Positions 32,864 to 40,691 of a stretch of DNA of 64,000 bases are shown piece by piece (positions within the stretch are counted from its first letter, which is position 1; every line of letters begins with the position of its first letter). Both the position numbers and the translations under genes were made by a program. Origin of the DNA: Leisingera thetidis (GTDB lineage: Bacteria > Pseudomonadota > Alphaproteobacteria > Rhodobacterales > Rhodobacteraceae). The DNA lies in the NCBI RefSeq assembly GCF_025857195.1, contig NZ_CP109792.1, forward strand, positions 38,876 through 102,875. Reading direction: 5' to 3'. Under the pieces are notes generated by a model that was given only the letters and a program-made list of their open reading frames with translations, was not told the DNA's origin and searched no databases.

Positions 32864-35800
32864 CTATCTCGTTGATTCTGGTTGATAGCTTTTCAGCGCG
32901 CATAGCGTGTTGATCAGCTGCATTTGTTCCACGGTATCGCACTTGGCCTCGCGCAAGCGCGGTGAGCCGAAGACCAAGGCCAGGCCCTTGGCACGCGACA
33001 CCGCCACATTGATACGGTTGAGCGAAAACAGAAACTCCATGCCTCGTGATGTCTCTTCGGCAGAAGATGCCGTCATTGAGACAAGGCATACAGGTGCTTC
33101 CTGCCCCTGAAACTTGTCGACCGTCCCGACCCGAATGTCATCGGGAAGTGCATCTTGGAGGGCATTCACCTGAGCGTTGTAGGGGGCCACAACGATGATG
33201 TCAGACCGGCGCATGGGTCGCTCAGTGCCGTCTTTTTCAGTCCAGGTGCCCGTCAGAAGGTCGTCAATCGTGTCCTGAATTGCGGCAACCTCTTCGGAAG
33301 CGATCTGCGCATTGCCTTCATGGTTCACGGGCACCCAAAAGGCACCCGCAGCTGGGAAACTGGTTCCCGATACGCCTTGGCGGACCGTATCTGCGTGACT
33401 GATCAAACGACCTTCGTAGACCTGATCGGAGATGAAACGGCAGACGTCGGGATGCATCCGGCGCGTGACGGGAAGGAAAATCCCTCTGTCAGGCGGAATT
33501 GTTGCGTGATCGCCCAGCATCCAGTTCAGGCAGGAAAGATTTGCGGGTTCAGGGTGTGCCCCTTGGATCACTTGCGGAAGCTGTCTCGGATCGCCAACCA
33601 GCACGATGCTTTTTGCAGAGCGCCCCATGGCAGCCATGTTGGCCAAGCCAACCTGCCCCGCCTCATCAACGAACAGCCAGTCGTATGCCTGCACATTCTC
33701 TTCCCGCGCAAAAAAGAAAGCAGTTCCGCCCACGACATGACCGCCACTTGCGGCTTCGGCGTTATCTGTAGTGCGTTGAATTGGACAATCGTCTGGGTAG
33801 CCATCGTCGGATCCGGAAACCTTGTGAATCAGATCCAGCGTGATCGGCAGATCTTCGTCTTCAAGCGCACCTAGGCACCCCATCAATACGTTGCGGATGG
33901 CCTCGTGGCTGTTCGATGTGACACCTACGCGCGCGCCTTTTCGGACAAGAGACAGGATCGCGCGGGCAGTGACGAACGTTTTGCCCGTGCCCGGGGGGCC
34001 CTGAATAGGCAAAACCGTTTGATCCATCGCGCCGACGGCATCAATCGTGCCTATGACTGGGTCCTCAACCGGCGACAGCGCCCCAGTAGTCAGCCGCGGC
34101 GCCGCTCTGCATAGAAGATCATCTACGGCCCGGTAGGACTTGACCGTGCATTGATCGGCGATGACGTCCTGCAGAGCCGCTGCGATGACCTTGGTATCAA
34201 GCGGCCAATCGGGGTGGAGAGAGAGGCGATCCTCCAAAAGGTGGCCTTTTCCCGGTCCGACCTTGACCGTAATCTCGCGTCTTCTCCGGTCCATCTCCTC
34301 GATATTGACAGAGACCGGGGCGCCATCGAAAACAGGAACGGTGGCTTTCTTTCCTGGCCGCAGTTTTGTCTCTTGCACTGGAAAGCGGTAGCGGCGTGCA
34401 AACGAACGCTTTGCCGGCTCGACAGCGGAAATCGCTTCCAGCCCAGCTAGGGCGTCCAAATCGTCGATGAGGTCATCTTCGTCTTTCGCGGCGCTGTCAA
34501 AAACGGCCCATTGCGCAGGTTTGACCTCGCGCCTGTGAAAAAGACCCAGATTGAACAGTAGATCCTGCCGCTTTTCCGGCAAAGCAGAAGCGGCAATCCG
34601 CTCGCGGAGCGCCCTTGTCTCTGCGTCTTCCTCAGCTTCTTTTGGAGCCGCGTCTTGGCCAATCGATGGCCACGGTCCTGCCGGGCGGATGCCAACCAGC
34701 CAGTCTCGCAACTCTTCGGTCGAGATGCAGTCAATACGGTTGTAGTCCTCGATTTCATCAAGGATGTGTTGATCGCCGATCTCGCGCCATCTTTCGTATG
34801 CTACGACCGAACCACCCGCTGTTTTGACCTCTCCGTCGCGCTTTCGGTCGTAAAAAGCTTCCATCGATTTGATCGAATAGTTTGGCTCCGAACCAATCAG
34901 TCCTCCACGCACGACGGCGAACAGATCGACAAAACGGCGCTCGCGTAGAAGCCGATCGAGAAAGGCTTCGCCGATTCCATATTTGGTCGTCAGCCGCTTG
35001 AGAGCCGTGATTTCATAAGGGGCATAGTGATAGATGCGCGCTTTAGGATGCTCTTCCAGTCTTGCGCGGAAGAATGCCAGTAAATCGCTCAAAGCTTGGG
35101 CCTCGGCCCTGTGATCATGCGCCCAGAACGCTAGAAATTGCCCGTCAAACCAGAGCCCATGCAGGTATTCCAGTCCGCCTTCGAAGTGTGGATCTCCTTC
35201 GATGTCATAGAAGACGTCGCCAGGCTGTGGTTCTGGCAGCAGGTCAAAGCCTTTGCCAGGTTCAGGCGCCCTCAATTCGAACGTTGGTCCGCCAGTCTTC
35301 CGGTCATGCTGCAGACGCGCTTGCGTGACCAGTCGCAACCGAGTGTTCTCGGACATGCCGCGTACTGGTTGGGCGAGCGCCGCCAGCTCCGCCATGCTCT
35401 TGATACCAGCTGCTTCAAGCTTCTTGACCTGGCCCTTCGTGACATTCGCCACATTGAAGAGGCTGTCCTCCTTCGCCCATACATCGGCACAGTGATCTGC
35501 CCAACGACACAGTCCGCAGTCGGCGCAAGGCACAGGCCGCGTGGTGGCCGGTTCCGCCACGAAAGCCTCAAGCCGCGCACGGGCTGCTCGAGCGTAATGT
35601 GCGTAATCTGCCAGCCGCAGCGTTGCACGCTCGCCTGTCCCGAGTTCAACATGCGCAAACACGGGAGGCACACCCTGAATTTCGGTCAGAAGGTCTGAGT
35701 AGAGCACGAGCTGCAGAACATGCTTGGGATGCGGTCGGCGTTTCAGTTTGGTGTCGGCCACTTCGTAACTGAATGGTCCAAGCGCCGAGGGCGTATCCAC

Positions 35801-36148
35801 CCGCAAAAGAAAATCCGACCATCCACCCCAGTTCCCAGACAGAAATGCACCTTGGAAGACGACCTCGGCACCGCTTTGCAGTGCCGCGCGTGTCGTTTCG
35901 GAATCCTGGGCGATGTTTCCCCGTTCGATCTCCACGACTTTGTTGCCCGCGGCCTTCAGACGTTCGAGATGCGCCAGCTCGTGCGCATCTCCTTGCTTCT
36001 GCAGAAGTGCGGCGTCTTCTGTGTCTTCTCCCGGGGTGGGCCCTTCGCCTCTAAGGCGCAATAAGTCGAGCGCGGTCGCATGTGTACATCCCATGAACCG
36101 CATCAGGTCAGTCGCCGAAAAAAGGATCTTGTTGTCAATTTTCCGCAT
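32864..36148 (-). CDS. TM0106-type RecB-like nuclease fused to SF1 helicase
   Basis: A 1094-residue fusion. The N-terminal part (about residues 1-210) resembles the RecB/Cas4-like nuclease of the TM0106 family, with TKLKRRPHPKHVLQLVLYSDLL and a cysteine cluster CADCGLCRWADHC that could hold an iron-sulphur cluster. Next comes an RNase-H-like region (DVFYDIEGDPHFEGGLEYLHGLWFDG; ARIYHYAPYEITALKRL). The C-terminal Dna2/UPF1-type SF1 helicase has Walker A IQGPPGTGKTFVTA (about residue 714), Walker B DWLFVDEAGQVGLANM, IVLVGDPRQLPQV and GTVDKFQGQEAPVCLVSM. It ends 5 bp before mcrB, so it is in one operon with mcrBC. An extended McrBC-type defence module is inferred. Confidence 0.88.
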   Translation of the reverse strand: MRKIDNKILFSATDLMRFMGCTHATALDLLRLRGEGPTPGEDTEDAALLQKQGDAHELAHLERLKAAGNKVVEIERGNIAQDSETTRAALQSGAEVVFQGAFLSGNWGGWSDFLLRVDTPSALGPFSYEVADTKLKRRPHPKHVLQLVLYSDLLTEIQGVPPVFAHVELGTGERATLRLADYAHYARAARARLEAFVAEPATTRPVPCADCGLCRWADHCADVWAKEDSLFNVANVTKGQVKKLEAAGIKSMAELAALAQPVRGMSENTRLRLVTQARLQHDRKTGGPTFELRAPEPGKGFDLLPEPQPGDVFYDIEGDPHFEGGLEYLHGLWFDGQFLAFWAHDHRAEAQALSDLLAFFRARLEEHPKARIYHYAPYEITALKRLTTKYGIGEAFLDRLLRERRFVDLFAVVRGGLIGSEPNYSIKSMEAFYDRKRDGEVKTAGGSVVAYERWREIGDQHILDEIEDYNRIDCISTEELRDWLVGIRPAGPWPSIGQDAAPKEAEEDAETRALRERIAASALPEKRQDLLFNLGLFHRREVKPAQWAVFDSAAKDEDDLIDDLDALAGLEAISAVEPAKRSFARRYRFPVQETKLRPGKKATVPVFDGAPVSVNIEEMDRRRREITVKVGPGKGHLLEDRLSLHPDWPLDTKVIAAALQDVIADQCTVKSYRAVDDLLCRAAPRLTTGALSPVEDPVIGTIDAVGAMDQTVLPIQGPPGTGKTFVTARAILSLVRKGARVGVTSNSHEAIRNVLMGCLGALEDEDLPITLDLIHKVSGSDDGYPDDCPIQRTTDNAEAASGGHVVGGTAFFFAREENVQAYDWLFVDEAGQVGLANMAAMGRSAKSIVLVGDPRQLPQVIQGAHPEPANLSCLNWMLGDHATIPPDRGIFLPVTRRMHPDVCRFISDQVYEGRLISHADTVRQGVSGTSFPAAGAFWVPVNHEGNAQIASEEVAAIQDTIDDLLTGTWTEKDGTERPMRRSDIIVVAPYNAQVNALQDALPDDIRVGTVDKFQGQEAPVCLVSMTASSAEETSRGMEFLFSLNRINVAVSRAKGLALVFGSPRLREAKCDTVEQMQLINTLCALKSYQPESTR

Positions 36149-36214
36149 GGGTTCCAGCAATCATCAATGAGCGCAACCCTCGGAGCGGAAACGTCTCGTT
36201 AGCTTGCAGCTTCT

Positions 36215-36583
36215 TCAATAACATCGGTGGGTGTCAATATCTGTCGTGCTTGGCAAACATTTGATTCTTGACGCTTTACAGCCGACGACGCGCTGCGGAC
36301 ACTGCAATGCGGCGAAGCCATTCTGGCCCCGAACAATGCGAAGGCTTTTCGGCGCAATAAGGGAAGCGCGCTTGCCCTTTGCTCCCATCCAGAGTGAGAA
36401 CCCTTTGGCGATTAAGTTTGCCGCATCATCCAGCGTATTGGCATAAACTGCGAATTCGGCATGGTGCTTGTTCTTTCCATGCGCCGGGTCCGCCAACTGA
36501 TACCCTTTGCTGGTGATTGTCGGCTCTTCAATCACCCCGACACGAGAGCAAATCCGTTCAATTTTGATCACACGTCCACGCAT
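36215..36583 (-). CDS. small hypothetical protein leading the mcrBC operon
   Basis: A 122-residue frame starting MRGRVIKIERICSRVGVIEEPTI. The stretch HHAEFAVYANTLDDAANLIAKGFSLWMGAKGKRASLIAPKSLRI reads like a small folded domain. No membrane segment or signal peptide is present. It fills the gap between the nuclease-helicase gene and the divergent WYL regulator, so it would be the first gene of the defence operon. It could also be a chance frame; no family is recognised. Confidence 0.55.
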   Translation of the reverse strand: MRGRVIKIERICSRVGVIEEPTITSKGYQLADPAHGKNKHHAEFAVYANTLDDAANLIAKGFSLWMGAKGKRASLIAPKSLRIVRGQNGFAALQCPQRVVGCKASRIKCLPSTTDIDTHRCY

Positions 36584-36697
36584 CGTTTTTTCCCTCTCTG
36601 TGTTCTGCTGCGCCTGACGAGCCTCTCAACTCGCAACATGGTCACCCTTACCGGAATCGGCTCGACAGGACGCAATGACACAAATAGCCTGCAAGGG

Positions 36698-36712
36698 TGT
36701 CAAAAACTGACA
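36698..36712. promoter_or_regulatory. inverted repeat just upstream of WYL gene 1
   Basis: TGTCA-aaaac-TGACA ends 15 bp before the WYL start codon, inside the 144-bp divergent gap. WYL regulators of defence islands (BrxR/CapW type) bind inverted repeats near their own promoters, so this is a plausible operator. It is a short repeat and could occur by chance. Confidence 0.45.
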
Positions 36713-36727
36713 GGTCCAGAGCAACCC

Positions 36728-37702
36728 ATGTCCTTTTCCAAGGCCCAAGATCTCATTCGTCTTGCTCAGATGGCCGCCGTGCGCCGCAGCGGGGTCAGTC
36801 TCGAAGACATCTGTGACGAGTTTTCGGTTTCTCATCGCACTGCTCAGCGTATGACTGATGCGTTGGAGGCCACCTTCGGAAATGTCGTGGCTGAAGACGG
36901 TGAGGACCGGAAGCGACGCTGGTACTTACGCGACGCTGGACTCTCACGGCTACAACTTCGGCATGAAACTGGCGCCGAAGCACTGGAGATCGCTGCTCGT
37001 TCAGCCGAAGCAGAAGGCAGGCTGCGGCATGCAAAAGCCTTGGCGGACCTTCGAGATGGTATGTTGGCAAGAGTGCCGGCTAGAGCTCGCATCGAAGCGG
37101 ATGCAGAGGCTGTCCTGATGGCCATGGGCCAAGTCACACGACCCGGCCCCCGTGTCGGTGTTGCTCCCGACATTGTTGACGCAATTATCGAGGCGCTGCG
37201 CGGACCTTTTCGGTTACGCGTGCGCTACAGTCAGGACACGAAGAAACGCATCTTGGAGCCGCATGGGGTATTGCTGGGGCACAGGACATATCTTGCCGCG
37301 CGTGACCCAGCAAAGGCAGATGAGGTCCGAAACTTCCGCATTGATCTTATACACGAAGCAGAAACCTTGAATGAAAGCTTCAAGCTCCAGGACGGCTTCA
37401 CCATTGCAGATTATGCAGCCCACGCCTTTGGGGTCTGGCAAGATCCGGCGCAATTCGGGGAAGTGGTCTGGCGCTTCAGGCCAGACGCAGCCGCTCGTGC
37501 ATCCGGCTTCCAGTTTCATCCAAGACAGACATTGGAACACCAGCCAGATGGCAGTCTTATCGTCCGTTTCCATGCAGCGGGCTGGCTTGAGATGGTTTGG
37601 CACCTGTATCAATGGGGCGACAAGGTTGAAGTCATCGCCCCGGCGGAGTTGCGAGCCATGGTCGAGGGCTATCGCCGCTCCGATTTTGCCGCGATGCCGT
37701 GA
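36728..37702 (+). CDS. WYL-domain transcriptional regulator 1
   Basis: A 324-residue regulator. Residues about 1-60 are a winged HTH (MAAVRRSGVSLEDICDEFSVSHRTAQRMTDALEATFG), followed by a middle linker and a WYL-type ligand-sensing domain (LRVRYSQDTKKRILEPHGVLLGHRTYLAARDPAKADEVRNFRIDLIHEAETL) with a C-terminal extension (FHPRQTLEHQPDGSLIVRFHAAGWLEMVWHLYQWGDKVEVI). Such proteins usually repress adjacent defence genes until a nucleic-acid or nucleotide signal appears. It is divergent from the mcrBC operon and 24 bp upstream of a HEPN-like gene. A paralogue lies at 46732. The ATG at 36728 begins the HTH; the frame extends further upstream without a domain. Confidence 0.9.
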   Translation: MSFSKAQDLIRLAQMAAVRRSGVSLEDICDEFSVSHRTAQRMTDALEATFGNVVAEDGEDRKRRWYLRDAGLSRLQLRHETGAEALEIAARSAEAEGRLRHAKALADLRDGMLARVPARARIEADAEAVLMAMGQVTRPGPRVGVAPDIVDAIIEALRGPFRLRVRYSQDTKKRILEPHGVLLGHRTYLAARDPAKADEVRNFRIDLIHEAETLNESFKLQDGFTIADYAAHAFGVWQDPAQFGEVVWRFRPDAAARASGFQFHPRQTLEHQPDGSLIVRFHAAGWLEMVWHLYQWGDKVEVIAPAELRAMVEGYRRSDFAAMP

Positions 37703-37726
37703 CCTGATTTTTCGAGGAGAATTTTT

Positions 37727-38392
37727 ATGAACGACAGCTTGACGTTCCAAGCACTGAAGGAAAAACAGAGGGCCATTCGCTCGGGATTTCCCGAAACCAT
37801 GGGCCTTCGTGTCCACCGTGCAATCAGTTGGATCGGTCGTGCCGAGGCCTGTGAAGAAGACGATGACGCGCGGTTCATATTTCTTTGGATCGCATTCAAT
37901 GCAGCCTACGCCGACGAACGAGAATTCCAGTCTATTCCGCTAGGTGAACGCGCCACGTTCCTTGAGTTCTTTGGTCGGCTGACACAGCTGGATGCTGATC
38001 GGCGGATCTACAAGGCCGTTTGGCAGCGCTTCTCTGGTCCAGTTCGTCTTCTCCTGGAGAACCACTACGTCTTCAGCCCGTTCTGGCAACACCACAACGG
38101 AATCGAAGGCTTCGATGATTGGCAGGAGCGTTTCAATGCTTCGGCCCGAGCCTTCGGACAGGCGTTCCAGGCTGGAGACACAGCGAGAGTTTTGAGTTTT
38201 GTCTTTGACCGTCTGTATGTTCTGCGCAACCAGCTCGTGCACGGCGGTTCGACTTGGAACGGCGGCGTGAATCGCGCGCAAGTGCGCGATGGAGCGGCAA
38301 TCCTTGCATTCCTGATGCCAGTTTTTGTTGACCTGATGATGGATAACCCGAGCGGAGACTGGGGGCGTCCTTTCTACCCCGTAGTCTCGTAG
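37727..38392 (+). CDS. HEPN-like protein
   Basis: A 221-residue, mostly helical protein. Near the C-terminus, LYVLRNQLVHGGSTW contains the R-N-x(3)-H motif of HEPN RNases (R-x(4)-H), and the upstream helices (ISWIGRAEACEEDDDARFIFLWIAFNAAYA) fit that fold. HEPN proteins often act as toxic RNases in defence modules. It follows WYL gene 1 by 24 bp with GAGGAG upstream of the ATG, so the two are probably co-transcribed. Target and activity are not known from sequence. Confidence 0.75.
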   Translation: MNDSLTFQALKEKQRAIRSGFPETMGLRVHRAISWIGRAEACEEDDDARFIFLWIAFNAAYADEREFQSIPLGERATFLEFFGRLTQLDADRRIYKAVWQRFSGPVRLLLENHYVFSPFWQHHNGIEGFDDWQERFNASARAFGQAFQAGDTARVLSFVFDRLYVLRNQLVHGGSTWNGGVNRAQVRDGAAILAFLMPVFVDLMMDNPSGDWGRPFYPVVS

Positions 38393-38454
38393 CTGCGCGC
38401 AGTTCCTACTGAGCTAACAGCAGAACCCCGCACGTGCATAGACCTTCTTCCGGC

Positions 38455-38479
38455 AAAGGTACCGCGAGCGGGGACCTTT
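38455..38479 (+). terminator. possible terminator hairpin after the HEPN-like gene
   Basis: AAAGGT (38455-38460) and ACCTTT (38474-38479) form a stem with an inner CCG/CGG pairing. It lies 60 bp after the HEPN-like gene and just before the regulatory element of the next gene. No clear U tract follows. Confidence 0.35.
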
Positions 38480-38503
38480 CGCTTCGCCTCGCAATCAAAT
38501 CTC

Positions 38504-38534
38504 CTTGCTATCATTAATGTTGTTTCGTATCGCT
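38504..38534 (+). promoter_or_regulatory. 31-bp shared regulatory element, trbM copy
   Basis: This is the second copy of the element at 27885-27915, differing at one of 31 positions. It lies about 27 bp upstream of the trbM-like start codon, at promoter distance. A weaker third version (TTTGCTGGCAATAATGTTGTT...) is at 39389-39418, about 30 bp upstream of the winged-helix gene at 39451. Confidence 0.7.
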
Positions 38535-38560
38535 GCACCATTATAGATGGAGTCGGCATC

Positions 38561-39214
38561 ATGAAGCACGTGATCCACAGCGTGGCAACAGCCACGGCAC
38601 TAAGCATATCCGGGCTAATGGCCTCGTCAGGTCCGGCTCAGGCCTATCAGGTCGACTGTGCGATCCTCCTCTGCCTTGCGGGCGGCTGGCCTGCCTCCGC
38701 GCCCTGCGCGCATGCCAGAGCGGTCTTCATTCGGCGGATCACGCCATGGCCGATCGAGCCGCCCTTACAAATCTGGCGGTGTCCGATGGGTGTGTCGCTC
38801 AACGATCCCAGTCCGATGTCGCCTATGGAACGCCTCTATGACATCACGTTCCGCGATCCGCCCGAACCGCAGGAATCGACTCCGATCCCCCTTGTTCACG
38901 TCCAAGCAGATGAGCAAGCCGACATCGACATCTCAGGCGACGCCTTTGATTTCGTGCGCAGCATTCGCGTTTATCACATCCAGTACCGCCAGCATGAAAA
39001 CCGAGATGGCGACTGCAATCGCAGCGACTCCACGCGGTTGGGGTCCTACGGCGTGCAGGGCGATTACCGATGGACAAGGTCCAACGTGGGCCAAGTGCCG
39101 ACCGCATCCGGACTGAGCATCCCGAATGGATGCGGCAGCTACTTCTACCGTTCCGTCTTCGTCGACTGGCGCGATCACGCCGGGAACTATGGCTCTAAAG
39201 AGGTTCGCTACTGA
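38561..39214 (+). CDS. TrbM/KikA-like exported protein
   Basis: A 217-residue exported protein with a signal peptide ending near GPAQA. The mature N-terminus YQVDCAILLCLAGGWPASAPCAHARAVFIRRI...IEPPLQIWRC resembles the cysteine-containing TrbM/KikA family, periplasmic proteins of conjugation systems. The C-terminal half (SIRVYHIQYRQHENRDGDC; GDYRWTRSNVGQVP; GCGSYFYRSVFVDWRDHAGN) is unrecognised. The shared upstream element with the virB operon supports a transfer role. Confidence 0.7.
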   Translation: MKHVIHSVATATALSISGLMASSGPAQAYQVDCAILLCLAGGWPASAPCAHARAVFIRRITPWPIEPPLQIWRCPMGVSLNDPSPMSPMERLYDITFRDPPEPQESTPIPLVHVQADEQADIDISGDAFDFVRSIRVYHIQYRQHENRDGDCNRSDSTRLGSYGVQGDYRWTRSNVGQVPTASGLSIPNGCGSYFYRSVFVDWRDHAGNYGSKEVRY

Positions 39215-39222
39215 CAAAATCT

Positions 39223-39243
39223 GCGCGCGGTTTTACCGCGCGC
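39223..39243 (+). terminator. hairpin after the trbM-like gene
   Basis: GCGCGCGG-tttta-CCGCGCGC is a perfect 8-bp stem with a 5-nt loop, starting 9 bp after the stop codon. The GC-rich stem and position fit a terminator, but no U tract follows. Confidence 0.5.
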
Positions 39244-39388
39244 GTCCTGACAACCCCGCACGGAAGGCTGTGCAAAACCCCCTAAAAGGAGACGACGCCA
39301 GACCGTGAAGCCTGACGCCGTGCTAGAAAACTCCGTGAACAAGAGTTTCCTAGCGCACCGCTAAAACACCTGCAACCAGCAAAGTTGT

Positions 39389-39418
39389 TTTGCTGGCAAT
39401 AATGTTGTTGTCTCACGA
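39389..39418 (+). promoter_or_regulatory. diverged third copy of the shared element
   Basis: TTTGCTGGCAATAATGTTGTT and the following bases agree with the 31-bp element at roughly two thirds of positions, including the AATGTTGTT core. It lies about 30 bp before the winged-helix gene, so that gene may belong to the same regulon. Confidence 0.45.
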
Positions 39419-39450
39419 CATGGCGTCGGATCTCCAAGGAGACCTCGACC

Positions 39451-39825
39451 ATGGAACCTACGACCGGCTTGATCCTGCGACGGATTACGCAGACAAATCT
39501 CTCTGTTGCAGCGCACAAGCTTGCCACCCTCATCCTCGACGCCATCGCCTGGAAGGATGGCTACAACGGTTTGTCGCGCGGAACGGCAGCCTTCACCCTC
39601 TCGGCCCTGGCGGAGAAGATGGGTGTCTCACGGCAGTATCTTGCGGTTCTTCTGAACGAACTTGAGGCTTCGGAGTTGCAGCTCGAGCGGGCGAAGCCGA
39701 ATGGCAAGTTCGCGCCCTGGATCTTTCGGTTTTCCGCTTTCGACGAGGAGAGTGAAACCCATGATCTCGTGTCAGGTGAAGGCGACACATCACTATCTAG
39801 AGATAATAATAACAAAACTATCTTC
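39451..39825 (+). pseudogene. winged-helix protein, 5' part, cut by IS66
   Basis: The first 125 codons of a DNA-binding-type protein (AAHKLATLILDAIAWKDGYNGLSRGTAAFTLSALAEKMGVSRQYLAVLLNELEASELQLE, a winged HTH). The IS66 element enters at 39826. If the element and one 8-bp target repeat are removed, the frame continues without a stop from ..NNNKTIF into SGLIDITASSNVFQ.. at 42655. It may have been a regulator of transfer or replication genes. The untouched N-terminal HTH could still be made, with an IS-encoded tail. Confidence 0.8.
39818..39825. repeat. 8-bp target duplication, left of IS66
   Basis: CTATCTTC directly precedes the IS66 tip and is repeated exactly at 42647-42654. Eight bp is the normal IS66 target duplication, so this copy arrived by its own transposition. 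Confidence 0.95.
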
Positions 39826-39874
39826 GTAACCGCCCGATTTGAACCGCCTGCTCGTGTGTCCTGGAGATTGCTAA

Positions 39875-39908
39875 GAGACGTCCATAAAGACGTCTTTAAT
39901 GACGTCTC
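39875..39908. promoter_or_regulatory. 34-bp palindrome of GACGTC boxes in the IS66 leader
   Basis: GAGACGTC, AGACGTCT and GACGTCTC are spaced 13 bp apart and form a near-perfect 34-bp palindrome centred on the middle box. It covers the annotated tnpA ATG and lies upstream of the better GTG start. The same palindrome is at 669-702 in the left copy. It may be an operator or an mRNA hairpin limiting transposase synthesis. Confidence 0.55.
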
Positions 39909-40300
39909 CTACAGGGAGGGAGGCAGCTGTGCGGGGCGAAATTCTTGGCTTGGAGCGTCGGCGCCGCTGGAGTGACGACGAGAAGTTGGCGATTGTGCTT
40001 TCGGTCGGGGTGAACGGCGCGACCGTGTCGCAGGTCGCACAGCGCCACGAGATCAGGCGGCAGCAGATCTATGCCTGGCGATACGAGCTGAGGAGGAAGG
40101 GGCTTCTGACGCCAGACGACGCGACGCTATTCCTGCCCGTCGATATTACGTCGCCGCCGGAACCGCCGGAAGCGTGCGCCCCTGAAGCGAGCTTGGCGTT
40201 GATTGAGGTGGTTCTGCGCAATGGTCGCAGCTTGCGGGTCGATGCCCATGTGGATGCGGCGGTGCTGACCCGTTTGATCCAGGCGGTGGAGGCGGCATGA
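39899..40300 (+). CDS. tnpA: IS66 TnpA
   Basis: 133 residues, identical to the left-copy product. HTH region WSDDEKLAIVLSVGVNGATVSQVAQRHEIRRQQIYAWR. The GTG at 39929, preceded by GGGAGGGAGG, is the likelier start and gives 123 residues. Its end overlaps tnpB by ATGA. Confidence 0.92.
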   Translation: MTSPTGREAAVRGEILGLERRRRWSDDEKLAIVLSVGVNGATVSQVAQRHEIRRQQIYAWRYELRRKGLLTPDDATLFLPVDITSPPEPPEACAPEASLALIEVVLRNGRSLRVDAHVDAAVLTRLIQAVEAA

Positions 40301-40644
40301 TCGGCCCGGGCACCGGCATTCGCGTTTACCTGGCCTGCGGTCACACTGATATGCGCAAAGGTATCGCGGGGCTTTCAGCGATCGCGCAGGATGTCTTGAG
40401 GCAGCGGCCATCGAACGGTGCCGTGTTCGCGTTTCGAGGGCGCCGCGGCGACAGGGTGAAGCTTCTGTATTGGGATGGCCAGGGCTTTTGCCTGTATTAC
40501 AAAGTCCTGGAGAAGGGTCGTTTCCCATGGCCTGCGGCGACGGATGGCAGCGTGCGTCTGACCGCCGCTCAATTGGCCATGCTCTGGGAGGGGATCGACT
40601 GGCGCAGGCCGGATTGGGGCGCGCCACCAGCCCGGACGGGCTGA
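40297..40644 (+). CDS. tnpB: IS66 TnpB (Orf2-like)
   Basis: A 115-residue protein of the IS66 Orf2 family (VYLACGHTDMRKGIAGLSAIAQ; VFAFRGRRGDRVKLLYWDGQGFCLYYKVLEKGRF). It is required for IS66 transposition together with TnpA and TnpC. It is coupled to tnpA by a 4-bp overlap. Confidence 0.95.
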   Translation: MIGPGTGIRVYLACGHTDMRKGIAGLSAIAQDVLRQRPSNGAVFAFRGRRGDRVKLLYWDGQGFCLYYKVLEKGRFPWPAATDGSVRLTAAQLAMLWEGIDWRRPDWGAPPARTG

Positions 40645-40691
40645 TTTATCTCTCTGGAATTGTTTGTTTTTATGGCGTCCGATCTGGGAGA

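Noticed and set aside
751..39826. A composite transposon bounded by the two IS66 copies
   Set aside because: The right copy has its own exact 8-bp duplication on both sides, so it inserted independently.
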